Source: Streptomyces sp. WMMC500 (GTDB lineage: Bacteria; Actinomycetota; Actinomycetes; Streptomycetales; Streptomycetaceae). Taken from it: a stretch of DNA of 64,000 bases. The stretch covers positions 1,922,001 to 1,986,000 of the forward strand of contig NZ_CP114905.1 in the NCBI RefSeq assembly GCF_027497195.1, read 5' to 3'. The notes beneath the pieces were generated by a model. The model did not search any database, was not told the origin of the DNA, and saw only the letters and a list, made by a program, of their open reading frames with translations. The position numbers and the translations under genes are program-made. Of the stretch, positions 16,338 through 26,306 are shown piece after piece (within the stretch, counting starts at the first letter, position 1; each line of letters begins with the position of its first letter).

Positions 16338-18584
16338 TCAGGGCAGGCCCCAGGAGGGGGCCTCCCCGACGGCCGGGACGTCCCGCGGCTCGAACCGCGG
16401 CCGTTCGCCGCGGCGGGTCACCAGGGCCGTACGGCCGCGGCGCAGCGCGACGGCGATGGTGCCGTCGCCGCGGTCGCGGTAGGGCAGCCGGGAGCCGGTC
16501 GCCTTGTCGCGGACGTCGAGGGCGCCGTCGATGCCGTGCCGCAGCACCAGCGGCTCGCCCGCCTCGCTCGCGACGGCGACCCAGTCGGTACGGCCCCGCG
16601 ACCGGGAGGCGTCGACGAGGAAGGCTCCCTGCGTACGGACCCGGGAGAGCGAGGCGTCCGGCCAGTCCGGCGGCACGGCGGGGAAGACCCCGACCACGCC
16701 GCCGTGGCTCCGGACGACCATGTCGAGCAGCGACTGGCCCGCGCTGACGGGGCTCTCCAGGGCGAAGTTGGAGCCCTCCCGGTACATGGTGTTCGGCGTC
16801 AGGGCGCAGTTGTCCACCACGTTGCCGTCGAGGTAGAAGCGCAGGTGGGCCAGGGCCGCCGCGCCGTTGCCGAAGAGGGTCTCCATGGAGGCGGCGGTGG
16901 CGTAGCTGTAGCCGTGCCAGCGCACCTGCATGGAGGTCCAGTGGTCGAAGGTGCGCCGCTCCAGCCTCTCCTGCAGCGGGTAGAGCCACAGCAGGTGGGA
17001 GAAGTGGCGGTGGGACTCGGCGAGGGGCACGCCGTCGCCGATCATGACGCCGTTCTCGCCCTCGTGGTATGGGACGAGGCGGGCGAGGACGTCGCGCCAC
17101 CGCGCCTCGTGCGGGTCGTCCAGGCGCAGTCGCCTCGCCGCGGCCAGCAGGGCCGTGCACCCCCACCTCAGCAGCGACAGGTCGTAGGTGCAGTCGGCGG
17201 CGTTCGCGTACTCGGGCGAACGCGTCTCGGGCAGGTGCAGCCTGCCGTCCGCGCCCTCGGTGAGGAAGCGGGCGTGGTGGTGCACGGCCTTGGTGAGCAC
17301 CGGGTGGATGACGTGCCGCAGCACCTCGTCGTCCATGTGGTGCCGGTAGGTGACCCAGGTGTTGTGCAGCGCCCAGATGAGGTTGCCGGTGTGGTCGTTG
17401 GGGTTGATCCCGGGGCGGCCGACGTAGCGGGGGCCGGAGCGCAGCTTCCAGTCGCCGGGGTGGCAGAGCGCGTACGTCTCGCCGTCGCGCAGGTCCGGCC
17501 AGATGTTGGTCTCCAGGTTCTCGTGGAAGCGGGCGAAGGTGGGGGTGATGGCGTCCAGTTCGCGGTGGTTGGAGCCGTCGGCCAGCGGATAGGTGACCTG
17601 GACGTTGGTGTTCCACCAGATGTTGGTCCAGCCGTTGCCCGACTCGGGGAACCAGGGCCCGAAGACGGGCGTGACCGGGCCGCCCGCGCGGGTGGCGCAG
17701 GCCAGCTTGTAGAGCTGGATCCAGTAGAAGCGCTGCACCTTCTTGTCCGGTACGGAGACCAGGCTGCGCCGGTAGAAGGCGTGCCACCACCGGCGGTGCC
17801 GGGCGATGTCGCGGTCGGGGGAGCCGTCGAGGGCTTCGGTGACCGCACGGACCGCCTGCTCGCGGCCGGTCGAGTCCGGGTGTCCGTACGCGACGGACGC
17901 CGCCAGCAGACGGCGCGTACCGAAGCGCACCTCGCGCCAGGCGGTGGTGTAGCCGCCGCCCGCGTGCAGCGGCTGCTCGACCAGGCCGGGGGCGACGGCG
18001 GGGTCCGGGTTCGCGGTGTACTCCGGCGGGAGCCGGATGGTGCGGGTCGTACGGGACGGCAGCGGGGTGAAGCCCCAGGCCGCGGACTCCTCGCCCGCGG
18101 TGGGTTCGAGCCGGACGAGCAGCACGTCGCGGTGGTTCAGGATCAGGGCGCTGAACCGCGCGCCGCCCCGAGTGGTGGTGATCGTGCCGGACAGCTCCGC
18201 GCCGGCGAGGTCGAGCCGCCAGTCCACGGCCGTGAGGGCGCCGGCGAAGGTGAGGGTGAGGAAGCCGACGCCGAGGCGCGAGTAGCCGATCGCGGCCTCC
18301 CACTGGCCGCGCTGGTCCTGCACCAGACCGTTGTTGATCATGATGCGCAGGACGTTCGGGTCGTCCGGCTTCCGGTAGAGGTGCGCGGCCAGGTAGCCGT
18401 TGCCGAGGAACGGGCCTTCCTGCCAACTGGTGGGAATGCGCTTCCAGATCATCGCGGCGTCGTCGAGCAGGTCCCCGTGCACGTCGCGGTGGTGCGGGCG
18501 GCTGGCCCACGCCACCGGCGAGCCCGCCGCGAGGACGGCACCCGAGGTGCCCGCGACGAAGGCCCGGCGGTTGAGCGGTGTCAT
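16338..18584 (-). CDS. Tat-exported GH95-like glycoside hydrolase A
   Basis: A 748-residue protein with a twin-arginine signal (NRRAFVAGTSGAVLAAG). After an N-terminal beta-sandwich (EGPFLGNGYLAAHLYR to about 330) comes an (alpha/alpha)6 barrel carrying HRRWWHAFYRRSLVSVPDKKVQRFYWIQLYKLACATR, IWWNTNVQVTYPLADGSNH and SPEYANAADCTYDLSLLRWG. The protein ends QSLLDMVVRSHGGVVGVFPAVPPDW plus a small beta domain. This architecture is that of GH95-like enzymes (alpha-L-fucosidase/alpha-L-galactosidase relatives). Its closest visible relative is the upstream neighbour, with the same motif wording throughout, so the pair arose by duplication. Its start overlaps the neighbour's stop (ATGA). It acts extracytoplasmically on a glycan not identified here. 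Calling it a fucosidase would go beyond the evidence. Confidence 0.75.
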   Translation of the reverse strand: MTPLNRRAFVAGTSGAVLAAGSPVAWASRPHHRDVHGDLLDDAAMIWKRIPTSWQEGPFLGNGYLAAHLYRKPDDPNVLRIMINNGLVQDQRGQWEAAIGYSRLGVGFLTLTFAGALTAVDWRLDLAGAELSGTITTTRGGARFSALILNHRDVLLVRLEPTAGEESAAWGFTPLPSRTTRTIRLPPEYTANPDPAVAPGLVEQPLHAGGGYTTAWREVRFGTRRLLAASVAYGHPDSTGREQAVRAVTEALDGSPDRDIARHRRWWHAFYRRSLVSVPDKKVQRFYWIQLYKLACATRAGGPVTPVFGPWFPESGNGWTNIWWNTNVQVTYPLADGSNHRELDAITPTFARFHENLETNIWPDLRDGETYALCHPGDWKLRSGPRYVGRPGINPNDHTGNLIWALHNTWVTYRHHMDDEVLRHVIHPVLTKAVHHHARFLTEGADGRLHLPETRSPEYANAADCTYDLSLLRWGCTALLAAARRLRLDDPHEARWRDVLARLVPYHEGENGVMIGDGVPLAESHRHFSHLLWLYPLQERLERRTFDHWTSMQVRWHGYSYATAASMETLFGNGAAALAHLRFYLDGNVVDNCALTPNTMYREGSNFALESPVSAGQSLLDMVVRSHGGVVGVFPAVPPDWPDASLSRVRTQGAFLVDASRSRGRTDWVAVASEAGEPLVLRHGIDGALDVRDKATGSRLPYRDRGDGTIAVALRRGRTALVTRRGERPRFEPRDVPAVGEAPSWGLP

Positions 18585-21460
18585 GGCTTCGGCCTTTCCA
18601 GGGAGACGGCGAACAGGTGCACCTGCGGACGGGTGGTCACCGGGAGGGTGAGGGTGCGCAACTCCCTGGCGGGGTCGAGGGCGGTCACGGTCGCGAAGAT
18701 GCCGACCTTGGTGGAGTTCGGGCCGCTCGCGCCGTGCCGGCGGGTGGTGCGCAGCACCTCCGTGTTGCCGGGCAGAGGTTGCCTGCCCCAGTCGGTGAGC
18801 GCGAACTCCAGCTCTGCGGTGGAGCCGTCGGCGTAGCCGGCGACCAGCCGGGCGGCGGTGAGGTCGCCGCCGCTCGCGGCGCCCATCAGGTGGACTCCGG
18901 CGTAGCGGCCGGGCGGGACGGTGAGCCGGCTGCCGTTGCCGGTGACGTTGTTGGCCGCCCCGTTCCCGTAGGCCGGGAAGGTGAAGCGCAGCCCCTCCCA
19001 CAAGAGGTCGCCGGGCGGCGGCAGTTGCTCGGCCGGGTAGGTGAAGCCGGAGCCGTCGAAGTCGCCGTCGGCCATGGCGGTCTCGTACGAGACGCCGTCG
19101 TTGTCGGCGTGGCCGGACAGGTCGACGGGGACGGTCTCGCCGGGCGGCGGCACGGCCTTCAGGCCCCACGGGTCCGCGGGCCGGCTGATCGGCACCGGCG
19201 CGATCTCGAAGCGCCGGGTGTCGCGGCGGCGGATGAGCGCCTCGCCGTGCCGCGGCAGGTCGAGTTCGATGGTCTCCTCCCCCGCCGGTCCTTCACCCGC
19301 CGGGCGCCAGCGGGCGCCGTCGACCTCGACGGGGCCGGTGATCCCGTGGCGCACCCGGCACGGTTCGCCGGCCAGGCTGCGCACCCGTATCCAGCGGGTG
19401 GCGCCGCCCTCCCGTACCGCGGAGACCTCGAAGGCGCCCTCGGTACGGAAGTCGTGCACCACCGCGTCCGCCCAGTCCGCGGGCACCGCGGGGAAGACGC
19501 GGATCACGCCGCCCCAGCTCTGCACCAGCATGTCGTGGAGGGACTGGGCGGCGGACAGGGGCGTCTCGATGACCGGGCCGCCGCCCTCCTTGTACATGGT
19601 GTTGGGCTTGATGAAGCCCTGGGCCATCAGCTCGTCGAGGTAGTGCAGGCTGTCGTCGCCGCGGCCCATGCCGGCGGCGAGGGAGGCGGCGCCGGTGAAG
19701 CTGTAGCCCTGGAGGGCGCCGGTGAAGCCGATCCAGTGGTTCAGCGACTTCTCGATCAGCTCGCGCTTGTCCGGCTGCTCCCAGGTGATCTCGTACAGCG
19801 GGTAGACCTGCAGCAGGTGGGAGTAGTGGCGGTGCGACCTGGCGAACGGCACGCCCGCGCCGACCATGTAGCCGTTCTCGTCCACGGCGTAGTCGGCGAG
19901 CCGGGCGAGCACGTCGCGCCAGCGGGGGGCGAGTGCGTCGTCGGTGCCGAGCCGCTCGGCGGCGGCGAGCAGGGCGGTGCAGCCCCAGCGCAGCAGCGCC
20001 AGGTCGTACGTGCAGTCCGGGGCGCCGCCGTACTCGGGCGAGAAGGTGGTCGGCAGGTGGAGGCGGCCGTCCGCACCCTCGGTGAGGAAGTGCAGGTAGT
20101 AGTTGACCGAGCGGCGCAGCAGCGGGAAGAGGACGTCGCGCAGCACGTCGTCGTCCATGGAGTGCCGGTAGGACAGCCAGACGTTGTGCAGCGCCCAGGT
20201 GAGGTTGCCGATCTCGGGCTCGCCCTGTCCGGGGATGCCGACCTGGGCGCCGCGCGCGAAGATGTCGGTGCTGCGGGAGACTCCGGCCGAGTCGTGCCGG
20301 AACTGCGGCGGCACGTGGTCGATGAGGACCTGCCGGTGCTCGTCCACGGTGCGGGTGAGCGCGTCGAGTTCGGGGTGGTTGGAGCCGTTGATCAGCCAGT
20401 ACTCGAGCTGGACGTTGAGGTTCCACCAGGCGTTGGGCCAGCCGGTGGGCTGCAGCCACGGGCCGGTGGTGGCCATCACGGGTGCGCCCTCACGGGTGGC
20501 TGAGGCGATCTTGTAGAGCTGGATCCAGTAGAAGCTCTGCAGCCGCTGGTCGGGGACGGAGAGGAAGCTCCTGGGGTAGAAGCCGTGCCACCACTCCAGG
20601 TGGGATCTGCGCAGCAGGCTCGGCGGGCGGGCGCGGGCGGCGCGCAGGTTCTCGACCGCGCGGGTCTCGGCGGTCTCGTCCGGGTGCGAGTGGGCGACGG
20701 TGACGTACAGGTGGCGCGCGCCGTCGCGCTCGGTCTCGGCGTGGGCGGTCACGTACTGGCCGCCGGCCAGCAGCGGCTGCACGACGAGGTCGACGTCGCC
20801 GTGGGACGTCCGCCGGGAGTCCGGGTTGGGGACGTACGACGGGTCGGGGTTGGTGCGCTGGCGCGGACTGACCGACGGCTCGGGCGTGAACGTCCACGCC
20901 GCCTTCCGCTCGCCGCGGCTCGGCTCCAGGCTCACGACCATGACCGGGCGTTCGGCGTGCACGTACGCGCGCAGCCCGATGGTCCCGAGGGTGGTGGTGA
21001 TCCGGCCGGTCAGCTCCGCGTCCCACAGGCTCAGGCGCCAGTCGACGCCGGTGACGGTGCCCTGCGGGGTCAGCGTCAGGAAGCCGATGGGCAGCCGGCA
21101 CAGGCCGTACTTGGCGTCGAGTTCGGGGCGGTGGTCCTGCACCTCGCTGTGCTGGACGTCGAACCGGACCTCGTTCGTGAACTGCGGGAGGCAGACCGTG
21201 GACGCGAGGAATCCGTTGCCGAGGAACGGGCCTTCGTACCACTGGCGCGGGGGCCGTCCCCAGACGAGGTCCTGGCCCTTCAGGAACCGGGCCCACGCGC
21301 CGCCGCGGCGCATCCCGTCGCGGACGGGCGGGAGTCCGGCGTGGTCGGCCGCGGAGTCGGCCCCTGCGGCGGCCGGGGCGGCGGCGCCCAAGGCGGCCGA
21401 GGCACCCGTCGCGGTCACAGCTCCGAGGAATGTGCGCCTGGACGAGGAGGATTCGGGCAT
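18581..21460 (-). CDS. Tat-exported GH95-like glycoside hydrolase B with C-terminal beta-sandwich
   Basis: A 959-residue paralogue of the downstream gene. The start is the ATG at 21460, preceded by AGAGAGG, and the Tat signal is SSRRTFLGAVTATGASAALG. Barrel motifs parallel those of its neighbour: HLEWWHGFYPRSFLSVPDQRLQSFYWIQLYKIASATR, AWWNLNVQLEYWLINGSNH, PNTMYKEGGGPVIETPLSAAQSLHDM and GGVIRVFPAVPADW. It adds about 180 C-terminal residues (about 780-959) with a beta-rich carbohydrate-binding look (FDGSGFTYPAEQLPPPG, GVHLMGAASGGDLTAARLVAGYADGS, STKVGIFATVTALDP). This module recurs at the ends of secreted glycosidases. It is first in an operon with hydrolase A and the lyase. It probably debranches an exopolysaccharide outside the cell, with the extra module giving substrate binding. 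Confidence 0.75.
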   Translation of the reverse strand: MPESSSSRRTFLGAVTATGASAALGAAAPAAAGADSAADHAGLPPVRDGMRRGGAWARFLKGQDLVWGRPPRQWYEGPFLGNGFLASTVCLPQFTNEVRFDVQHSEVQDHRPELDAKYGLCRLPIGFLTLTPQGTVTGVDWRLSLWDAELTGRITTTLGTIGLRAYVHAERPVMVVSLEPSRGERKAAWTFTPEPSVSPRQRTNPDPSYVPNPDSRRTSHGDVDLVVQPLLAGGQYVTAHAETERDGARHLYVTVAHSHPDETAETRAVENLRAARARPPSLLRRSHLEWWHGFYPRSFLSVPDQRLQSFYWIQLYKIASATREGAPVMATTGPWLQPTGWPNAWWNLNVQLEYWLINGSNHPELDALTRTVDEHRQVLIDHVPPQFRHDSAGVSRSTDIFARGAQVGIPGQGEPEIGNLTWALHNVWLSYRHSMDDDVLRDVLFPLLRRSVNYYLHFLTEGADGRLHLPTTFSPEYGGAPDCTYDLALLRWGCTALLAAAERLGTDDALAPRWRDVLARLADYAVDENGYMVGAGVPFARSHRHYSHLLQVYPLYEITWEQPDKRELIEKSLNHWIGFTGALQGYSFTGAASLAAGMGRGDDSLHYLDELMAQGFIKPNTMYKEGGGPVIETPLSAAQSLHDMLVQSWGGVIRVFPAVPADWADAVVHDFRTEGAFEVSAVREGGATRWIRVRSLAGEPCRVRHGITGPVEVDGARWRPAGEGPAGEETIELDLPRHGEALIRRRDTRRFEIAPVPISRPADPWGLKAVPPPGETVPVDLSGHADNDGVSYETAMADGDFDGSGFTYPAEQLPPPGDLLWEGLRFTFPAYGNGAANNVTGNGSRLTVPPGRYAGVHLMGAASGGDLTAARLVAGYADGSTAELEFALTDWGRQPLPGNTEVLRTTRRHGASGPNSTKVGIFATVTALDPARELRTLTLPVTTRPQVHLFAVSLERPKP

Positions 21461-21727
21461 CCATGCCGCCTCTCTGCGCCGATACATGGGACGACCCGAA
21501 GAATCAGGGATGTTGCATGTTCCCGTCAACCCATGAGCGAGGGATTGATCGGAGGACTGACGTGACGTGGCCGGCTCCGGAGAGGTCGGGCCGCTCTCGA
21601 CGACCGCTTTGTCCGAGTTGATCAGGACCTGAACATTGACGAGTTCTGATCCGGCGTCGAGTCTTCCGATGTCTGCGGTGCGCTGGGATCATCTGGCCAA
21701 TTGGTCCATACCTTTGGGAGGTCATCC

Positions 21728-24700
21728 GTGCACCATCCCCTTCGGACATTAGTCGCAGGCGGCACAAGGCCAGCCCTGCATGTACATGCCACACGCAGGT
21801 CAGCCCGTCTCCTGCTCGCCGCCGTGCTCGCCGCCCCGCTCGCCGTGGCCGCGCCGAGTGCCGCGGCGCCGCCGTCGCCGCTGGCGGCGCAGGAACCCGA
21901 GCGCACAGTTTCGGCCACGTCCGTCACGCTCATCACCGGCGACACGGTCCACCTCAGCCGTGCCCCCGACGGCACCGAGAGCACCGTGGTCGCCCCCGGC
22001 CCCGGCCGCGAGGACGTCACGTTCGTCTCGCGCACCGACGCCGACGGGCACCGGCACGTCGTGCCCACCGACGCGGGCGCGCTCGTCGAGGCCGGCCGGC
22101 TCGACCCCCGGCTCTTCGACGTCGACCAGCTCGTCGAGTTCGGCTACACGGACGCCCGGCGGGACACCATCCCGCTGATCGTCTCCGGTTCGGAAGGCTC
22201 CCCCTCGGCCCCTCGGGGGGCGGAGCGGACCCGGACGCTGCCGAGCATCGACGGTGCCGCGCTGACCGCGGACAAGGACAGCGCGGCCACGTTCTGGAAG
22301 TCGCTGGCCGGTGAGCGCCCGGAGCGGACGTTCGCCGCGCCCGGCGTCCGGAAGGTGTGGCTGAACGGCAGGTCGAAGGTCGCCGACGAGCAGTCCAACG
22401 CGCAGATCGGCGTCCCGGCCGCGCGCGCGGCCGGCTACGACGGCAGCGGCGTCACCGTCGCCGTCCTGGACACCGGTGTCGACACCGCCCACCCTGACCT
22501 GGCGGGCGTCGTCACCGAGACCCGGGACTTCACCGGCAGCCCCGACGGGGTCAAGGACAACGTCGGACACGGCACCCACGTCGCCTCGATCGTCGCCGGC
22601 ACCGGCGCGCAGAGCGCCGCCAACGAGGGCGTCGCCCCCGGGGCGGACGTCATCGCGGGCAAGGTCTGCGGTACGCGGTTCTGCGAGGACGCGGCGATCA
22701 TCGCCGGGATGGAGTGGGCCGCGGGCAAGGCCGACATCGTCAACCTCAGCCTGGGCACGGACGGGGGCGCCCCCGTCTCGCACCCGCTGGCACAGGCCGC
22801 CGAGTCCCTGACGGCCGAGACCGGCACGCTCTTCGTCGCCGCGTCCGGCAACAGCGGCTCCTCCTACACGGTCAGCGCACCCGCCTCCGCGAACGCCGCC
22901 CTCGCGGTGGGCAGTGTCGGCCGTACCGACGCGCTGAGCTCGTTCTCCAGCGAGGGTCCGCGGACCGGCGACGACGCGGTCAAGCCGGACATCGCCGCGC
23001 CCGGCGAGGACATCGTCGCGGCCCGCGCGACGGGCACGTCGATGGGTGCGCCGGTGGACGAGCACTACACCGCCGCCTCCGGTACGTCGATGGCCTCCCC
23101 GCACGTCGCCGGGACGGCGGCGCTGCTGGCCCAGGCCCGGCCCGACTGGCAGGCCGACAGGCTGAAGGCCGCGCTGGTCGGCAGCAGCGCGCCGGGGCAG
23201 GACCTCGGCGCGTTCGGCGCCGGCGCCGGCCGCGTCGACGCCGCCCGGGCGGTGACCCAGACGGTGTTCGCGAACTCCGCCGTGAGCTTCGAGAGCGTCG
23301 CCTGGCCGCACGACTCCGCCCCGGCGCAGACGGAGACGGTGACGTACCGCAACGAGGGCGACGCCCCCGTCACCCTGGACCTCGCCGTCTCCGGCTCCGA
23401 CGCCGTCAGCGCCGAGCCCGCGACGCTCACCGTGCCGGCCGGCGGCACCGCCGAGGCCACCGTCACGCTCGACCCGGCCGGGCTCCCCACGGTGGGCGGC
23501 GCGATCGGCGCGCACCTCACCGCGGCGGCCGAGGGCGTCTCCGTGCGCACGGCGGTCGGGGTCACCGCGGAGCCCGAGTCGTACGACGTGACCGTCACGG
23601 TCCTGGACCGCAACGGTGAGCCCGCGGACTCCTCGCTCCACCAGTCCCTGGACTTCTACGGCCACACCCTGCCCGGCGACTGGGCCGTCGACGCGGACAT
23701 CGTCGACGGCGTCGCCAAGGTCCGGCTGCCGAAGGGCGACTACTCCTACACGGGATACGTCAGCACCGCGGCGGACGCCGGGCCGAACACGACGATGCAC
23801 GTCGGCCCCAAGATCACCGTCGAGAAGGACACGGCGCTCACGCTCGACTCCCGCGGCGGCAACCTGGTCCGCCCCTCGGTGGCGGACCGTCCGGACGCCG
23901 TGCACAAGTCGACCAGCTTCGAGCTGGACCTCGACTTCGCGGGCCGCGGGCTGAACGCCCCGGTGATCGCAGAGGGCGACGAGGAGCTGTACGTCGTGCC
24001 GGCGGCCAACGACGCCGCGGACGTCCGGATCCGCGCGGGCGTGTCCACCGTCTACGGCCCGCCCGAGGGCGAGGCGCGGCAGGACCAGTACTACCTGACC
24101 GACACGCTGCCCGAGAACGTGATCCCCGCGGATCTGCAGCGGGAGTGGCGGACCGCGGAGCTGGGGCGGCGGAAGGTGGAGTTCACCTCGCAGGGTCTCG
24201 CCAGCGACGCCGAACTGGCCCGGCTGCCGGTCTACTCCCCGAGCCTGGGCTTCCGCTTCGGCCTCTATCACACGGTGTCCGCGCCGAGCACCCGCACCGA
24301 CTACCTGAGCCCGGAGGCCACCTGGTCGTCGATCATGACCTTCCAGCGGCCCGCCGGGCAGCCCCGGCAGGCTCCGTACGGCGAGGAGTGGGTCGAGACG
24401 GGCAAGCCGGTGGCCGGCAAGTCCCTGCCGGAGACGTGGAACGGGGCGTCGGTGGCCCCCCGGCTGGACGCCGGCATCCAGATGGGCGTCTACCGCTTCG
24501 GCAGCGACCTGCAGACCATCGTGCCGATGTTCTCGCCGTCGGGTCCGGGGTCGTACAACTTCGCCCCGCACCAGAGCATCACCGCCACCGGCGACACCAG
24601 CCTCCAACTGGAGGGCTACGACCCGGTGTCCACCGGCGCGCCGGGGCTCGGCGGCTTCGGCGGGCTTCCGGCGGAGTCCTCCCGCTACACCCTGCGGGCG

Positions 24701-25114
24701 TCGGCGACGCGCGCGGACGCGCTGAAGTGGTACGAGAACAGCACGAAGACGGAGGCCACCTGGGAGTTCACCTCCTCCGCAGAGGACCCGACCATCCTGC
24801 CGCTGATGTTCTTCGACACCACCGGCGACTTCGACGGCCTCAACCGCGCCCGCAGCGGCCCCGCCGTCCTGTCGGTCGACGTGCAGCGCCAGGGGCACCC
24901 GGCGGACGCGCCGGCGGTCGAGAAGGTCACGGCCGAGTTCTCGACGGACGACGGCGCCACCTGGCGGCGCGCCCCGGTCGCGCAGGTCGGCGGCGAGTGG
25001 AAGGCGCTCGTGGTCAACCCGCGCGAGGGCTTCGTCTCGCTGCGCCTGTCCGCCGCCGACGCGGCGGGTGACACGCACAGTTCGACGGTGATACGGGCCT
25101 ACGGGATCCGCTGA
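21728..25114 (+). CDS. Large secreted subtilisin-family (S8) peptidase
   Basis: A 1128-residue secreted serine protease. GTG 21728 is preferred over an ATG 27 bases upstream because GGGAGG (21716-21721) lies just before it. The export signal runs through RRSARLLLAAVLAAPLAVAAP. A propeptide (SVTLITGDTVHLSRAPDG through about 220) precedes the catalytic domain, which has Asp248 (VAVLDTGVD), His281 (GHGTHVAS) and Ser454 (GTSMASPHVAG). The triad is intact. The C-terminal ~600 residues are beta-sandwich repeats without obvious catalytic motifs and may bind substrate or the cell wall. This layout is common among very large Streptomyces S8 proteases. It is divergent from the GH95 operon across 267 bp and convergent with the ROK gene, ending at a strong hairpin. 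Confidence 0.92.
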   Translation: MHHPLRTLVAGGTRPALHVHATRRSARLLLAAVLAAPLAVAAPSAAAPPSPLAAQEPERTVSATSVTLITGDTVHLSRAPDGTESTVVAPGPGREDVTFVSRTDADGHRHVVPTDAGALVEAGRLDPRLFDVDQLVEFGYTDARRDTIPLIVSGSEGSPSAPRGAERTRTLPSIDGAALTADKDSAATFWKSLAGERPERTFAAPGVRKVWLNGRSKVADEQSNAQIGVPAARAAGYDGSGVTVAVLDTGVDTAHPDLAGVVTETRDFTGSPDGVKDNVGHGTHVASIVAGTGAQSAANEGVAPGADVIAGKVCGTRFCEDAAIIAGMEWAAGKADIVNLSLGTDGGAPVSHPLAQAAESLTAETGTLFVAASGNSGSSYTVSAPASANAALAVGSVGRTDALSSFSSEGPRTGDDAVKPDIAAPGEDIVAARATGTSMGAPVDEHYTAASGTSMASPHVAGTAALLAQARPDWQADRLKAALVGSSAPGQDLGAFGAGAGRVDAARAVTQTVFANSAVSFESVAWPHDSAPAQTETVTYRNEGDAPVTLDLAVSGSDAVSAEPATLTVPAGGTAEATVTLDPAGLPTVGGAIGAHLTAAAEGVSVRTAVGVTAEPESYDVTVTVLDRNGEPADSSLHQSLDFYGHTLPGDWAVDADIVDGVAKVRLPKGDYSYTGYVSTAADAGPNTTMHVGPKITVEKDTALTLDSRGGNLVRPSVADRPDAVHKSTSFELDLDFAGRGLNAPVIAEGDEELYVVPAANDAADVRIRAGVSTVYGPPEGEARQDQYYLTDTLPENVIPADLQREWRTAELGRRKVEFTSQGLASDAELARLPVYSPSLGFRFGLYHTVSAPSTRTDYLSPEATWSSIMTFQRPAGQPRQAPYGEEWVETGKPVAGKSLPETWNGASVAPRLDAGIQMGVYRFGSDLQTIVPMFSPSGPGSYNFAPHQSITATGDTSLQLEGYDPVSTGAPGLGGFGGLPAESSRYTLRASATRADALKWYENSTKTEATWEFTSSAEDPTILPLMFFDTTGDFDGLNRARSGPAVLSVDVQRQGHPADAPAVEKVTAEFSTDDGATWRRAPVAQVGGEWKALVVNPREGFVSLRLSAADAAGDTHSSTVIRAYGIR

Positions 25115-25130
25115 CCCGCACCGCGGGCGA

Positions 25131-25156
25131 GGGCCGGGGCGACACCGCCCCGGCCC
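25131..25156. terminator. Hairpin between the S8 peptidase and ROK genes
   Basis: GGGCCGGGGCG (25131-25141) and CGCCCCGGCCC (25146-25156) form a perfect 11-bp stem with a 4-base ACAC loop, 16 bp after the peptidase stop and 37 bp beyond the ROK stop. It is placed to terminate both convergent genes. Confidence 0.75.
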
Positions 25157-25193
25157 ATCGCCCGGCCCGTCCACCAGCCCTTCGCCCGGCACC

Positions 25194-26306
25194 TCAGCCC
25201 GCGACTTCGAACAGCCGCCGCTCCACCGCGTCCAGCGCCAGCCGCACCCCGCCCAGCGCCACCGCCTCGTCCCCCAGCGTGGACGCGGCGACCGGGACGG
25301 GGAACAGGCACAGGTCGGCCAGCCGCCGCCGCAGCGGCTCCGTCAGCAGGTCGCCCGCCCGGGACAGCCCGCCGCCGACCGCGACGAGCTGCGGGTCGGT
25401 GATCAGGACGAGCGCGGCGACGCCCTGCACCATCTCGTCGGCGAACTTCTCCAGCGCCGCCTGCGCCTTGGGGTCCTCCTCGCGTACGGCGCCGAACAGC
25501 GCCTCCGCGTCGCCGAACCGCTCCAGCAGCCGGCCGGGGGCGGTGTCCCAGCGGGAGCTGGCCAGGACGCCGATCTCGCCGGCCGCGCCGTGCTCGCCCG
25601 CGTACGGGCGCCCGTCGATGAGGAGGGCGGCGGCGATGCGGCGGCCGGCGTGCACGTAGACGACGTTGCGGGCGTCGGCGGCGATGCCGCGCCAGTGCTC
25701 GGCCAGCGCGGCGAGCCGGGCGTCGTTGCCCGCGCTCACCTCGGCGCCGAACGCCTCGGCCAGCGCCGTCGCCAGGTCCGTACCCGCCCAGTTGGGCAGC
25801 CGCCCGCTGATCGCCACCCGGCCGCCGCTGTCGACGATGCCCGTGGTGCCCACGCCGACCGCCTGGACCTCGCCGGCCGACAGCCCGGCGCCGCGCAGCG
25901 CGCGGTTGCCCAGCGCGCGGGTGGCCGCGAGGCGCTGGGCGGGCGTCAGCTCGGGCGTGACCGCGGTACGCCGCACGCCGAGCACCTCGCCGCGCAGGTC
26001 GGCGACCACGGCGAGCGCCTTGTGCACGCCTATGTCGAAGCCGAGCACGCAGCCGGCCTCCGCCCGGAAGCGGTAGCGCTTGGCCGGCCGGCCCACCGTC
26101 CGCACGCCGTCGGTGGCGGGCGCGATCTCGGCGGCCCAGCCCTGGCCGACCAGGCCGGTCAGGGCGTTCTCCACGGTGGCCCGGGCGGACCCGGTGACCT
26201 TCACGAGTTCGGTCAGGGTTGCGCTGCGGGTCTCGTACAGAGCGCGCAGTACGGCGGCTGCGTTGAGCCGGCGGAGCAAGGAGGAGTCCCCACCTGCAAG
26301 CGTCAC
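25194..26306 (-). CDS. ROK-family transcriptional regulator
   Basis: About 370 residues. The N-terminal winged helix reads GGDSSLLRRLNAAAVLRALYETRSATLTELVKVTGSARATVENAL. The C-terminal sugar-kinase-like ROK domain has LGFDIGVHKALAVVADL (ATP-loop-like), GVGTTGIVDSGGRV and AGNDARLAALAEHW. The usual E.G.(G)H and CxCGxxGC zinc motif is not evident; the site reads GEHGAAGEIGVLASS and no Cys cluster follows. This is typical of one actinobacterial ROK-regulator subset that may lack zinc and kinase activity. GTG 26306 is preferred because the domain begins there; a GTG at 26336 is the alternative. Divergent from a solute-binding-protein gene, it probably represses the ABC importer/hydrolase operon in response to a sugar. 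Confidence 0.85.
   Translation of the reverse strand: MTLAGGDSSLLRRLNAAAVLRALYETRSATLTELVKVTGSARATVENALTGLVGQGWAAEIAPATDGVRTVGRPAKRYRFRAEAGCVLGFDIGVHKALAVVADLRGEVLGVRRTAVTPELTPAQRLAATRALGNRALRGAGLSAGEVQAVGVGTTGIVDSGGRVAISGRLPNWAGTDLATALAEAFGAEVSAGNDARLAALAEHWRGIAADARNVVYVHAGRRIAAALLIDGRPYAGEHGAAGEIGVLASSRWDTAPGRLLERFGDAEALFGAVREEDPKAQAALEKFADEMVQGVAALVLITDPQLVAVGGGLSRAGDLLTEPLRRRLADLCLFPVPVAASTLGDEAVALGGVRLALDAVERRLFEVAG

Noticed and set aside
15499..18510. 1003-codon minus frame over the lyase and hydrolase A region
   Set aside because: It spans two real genes in a third frame and is Arg/Pro-rich without motifs.
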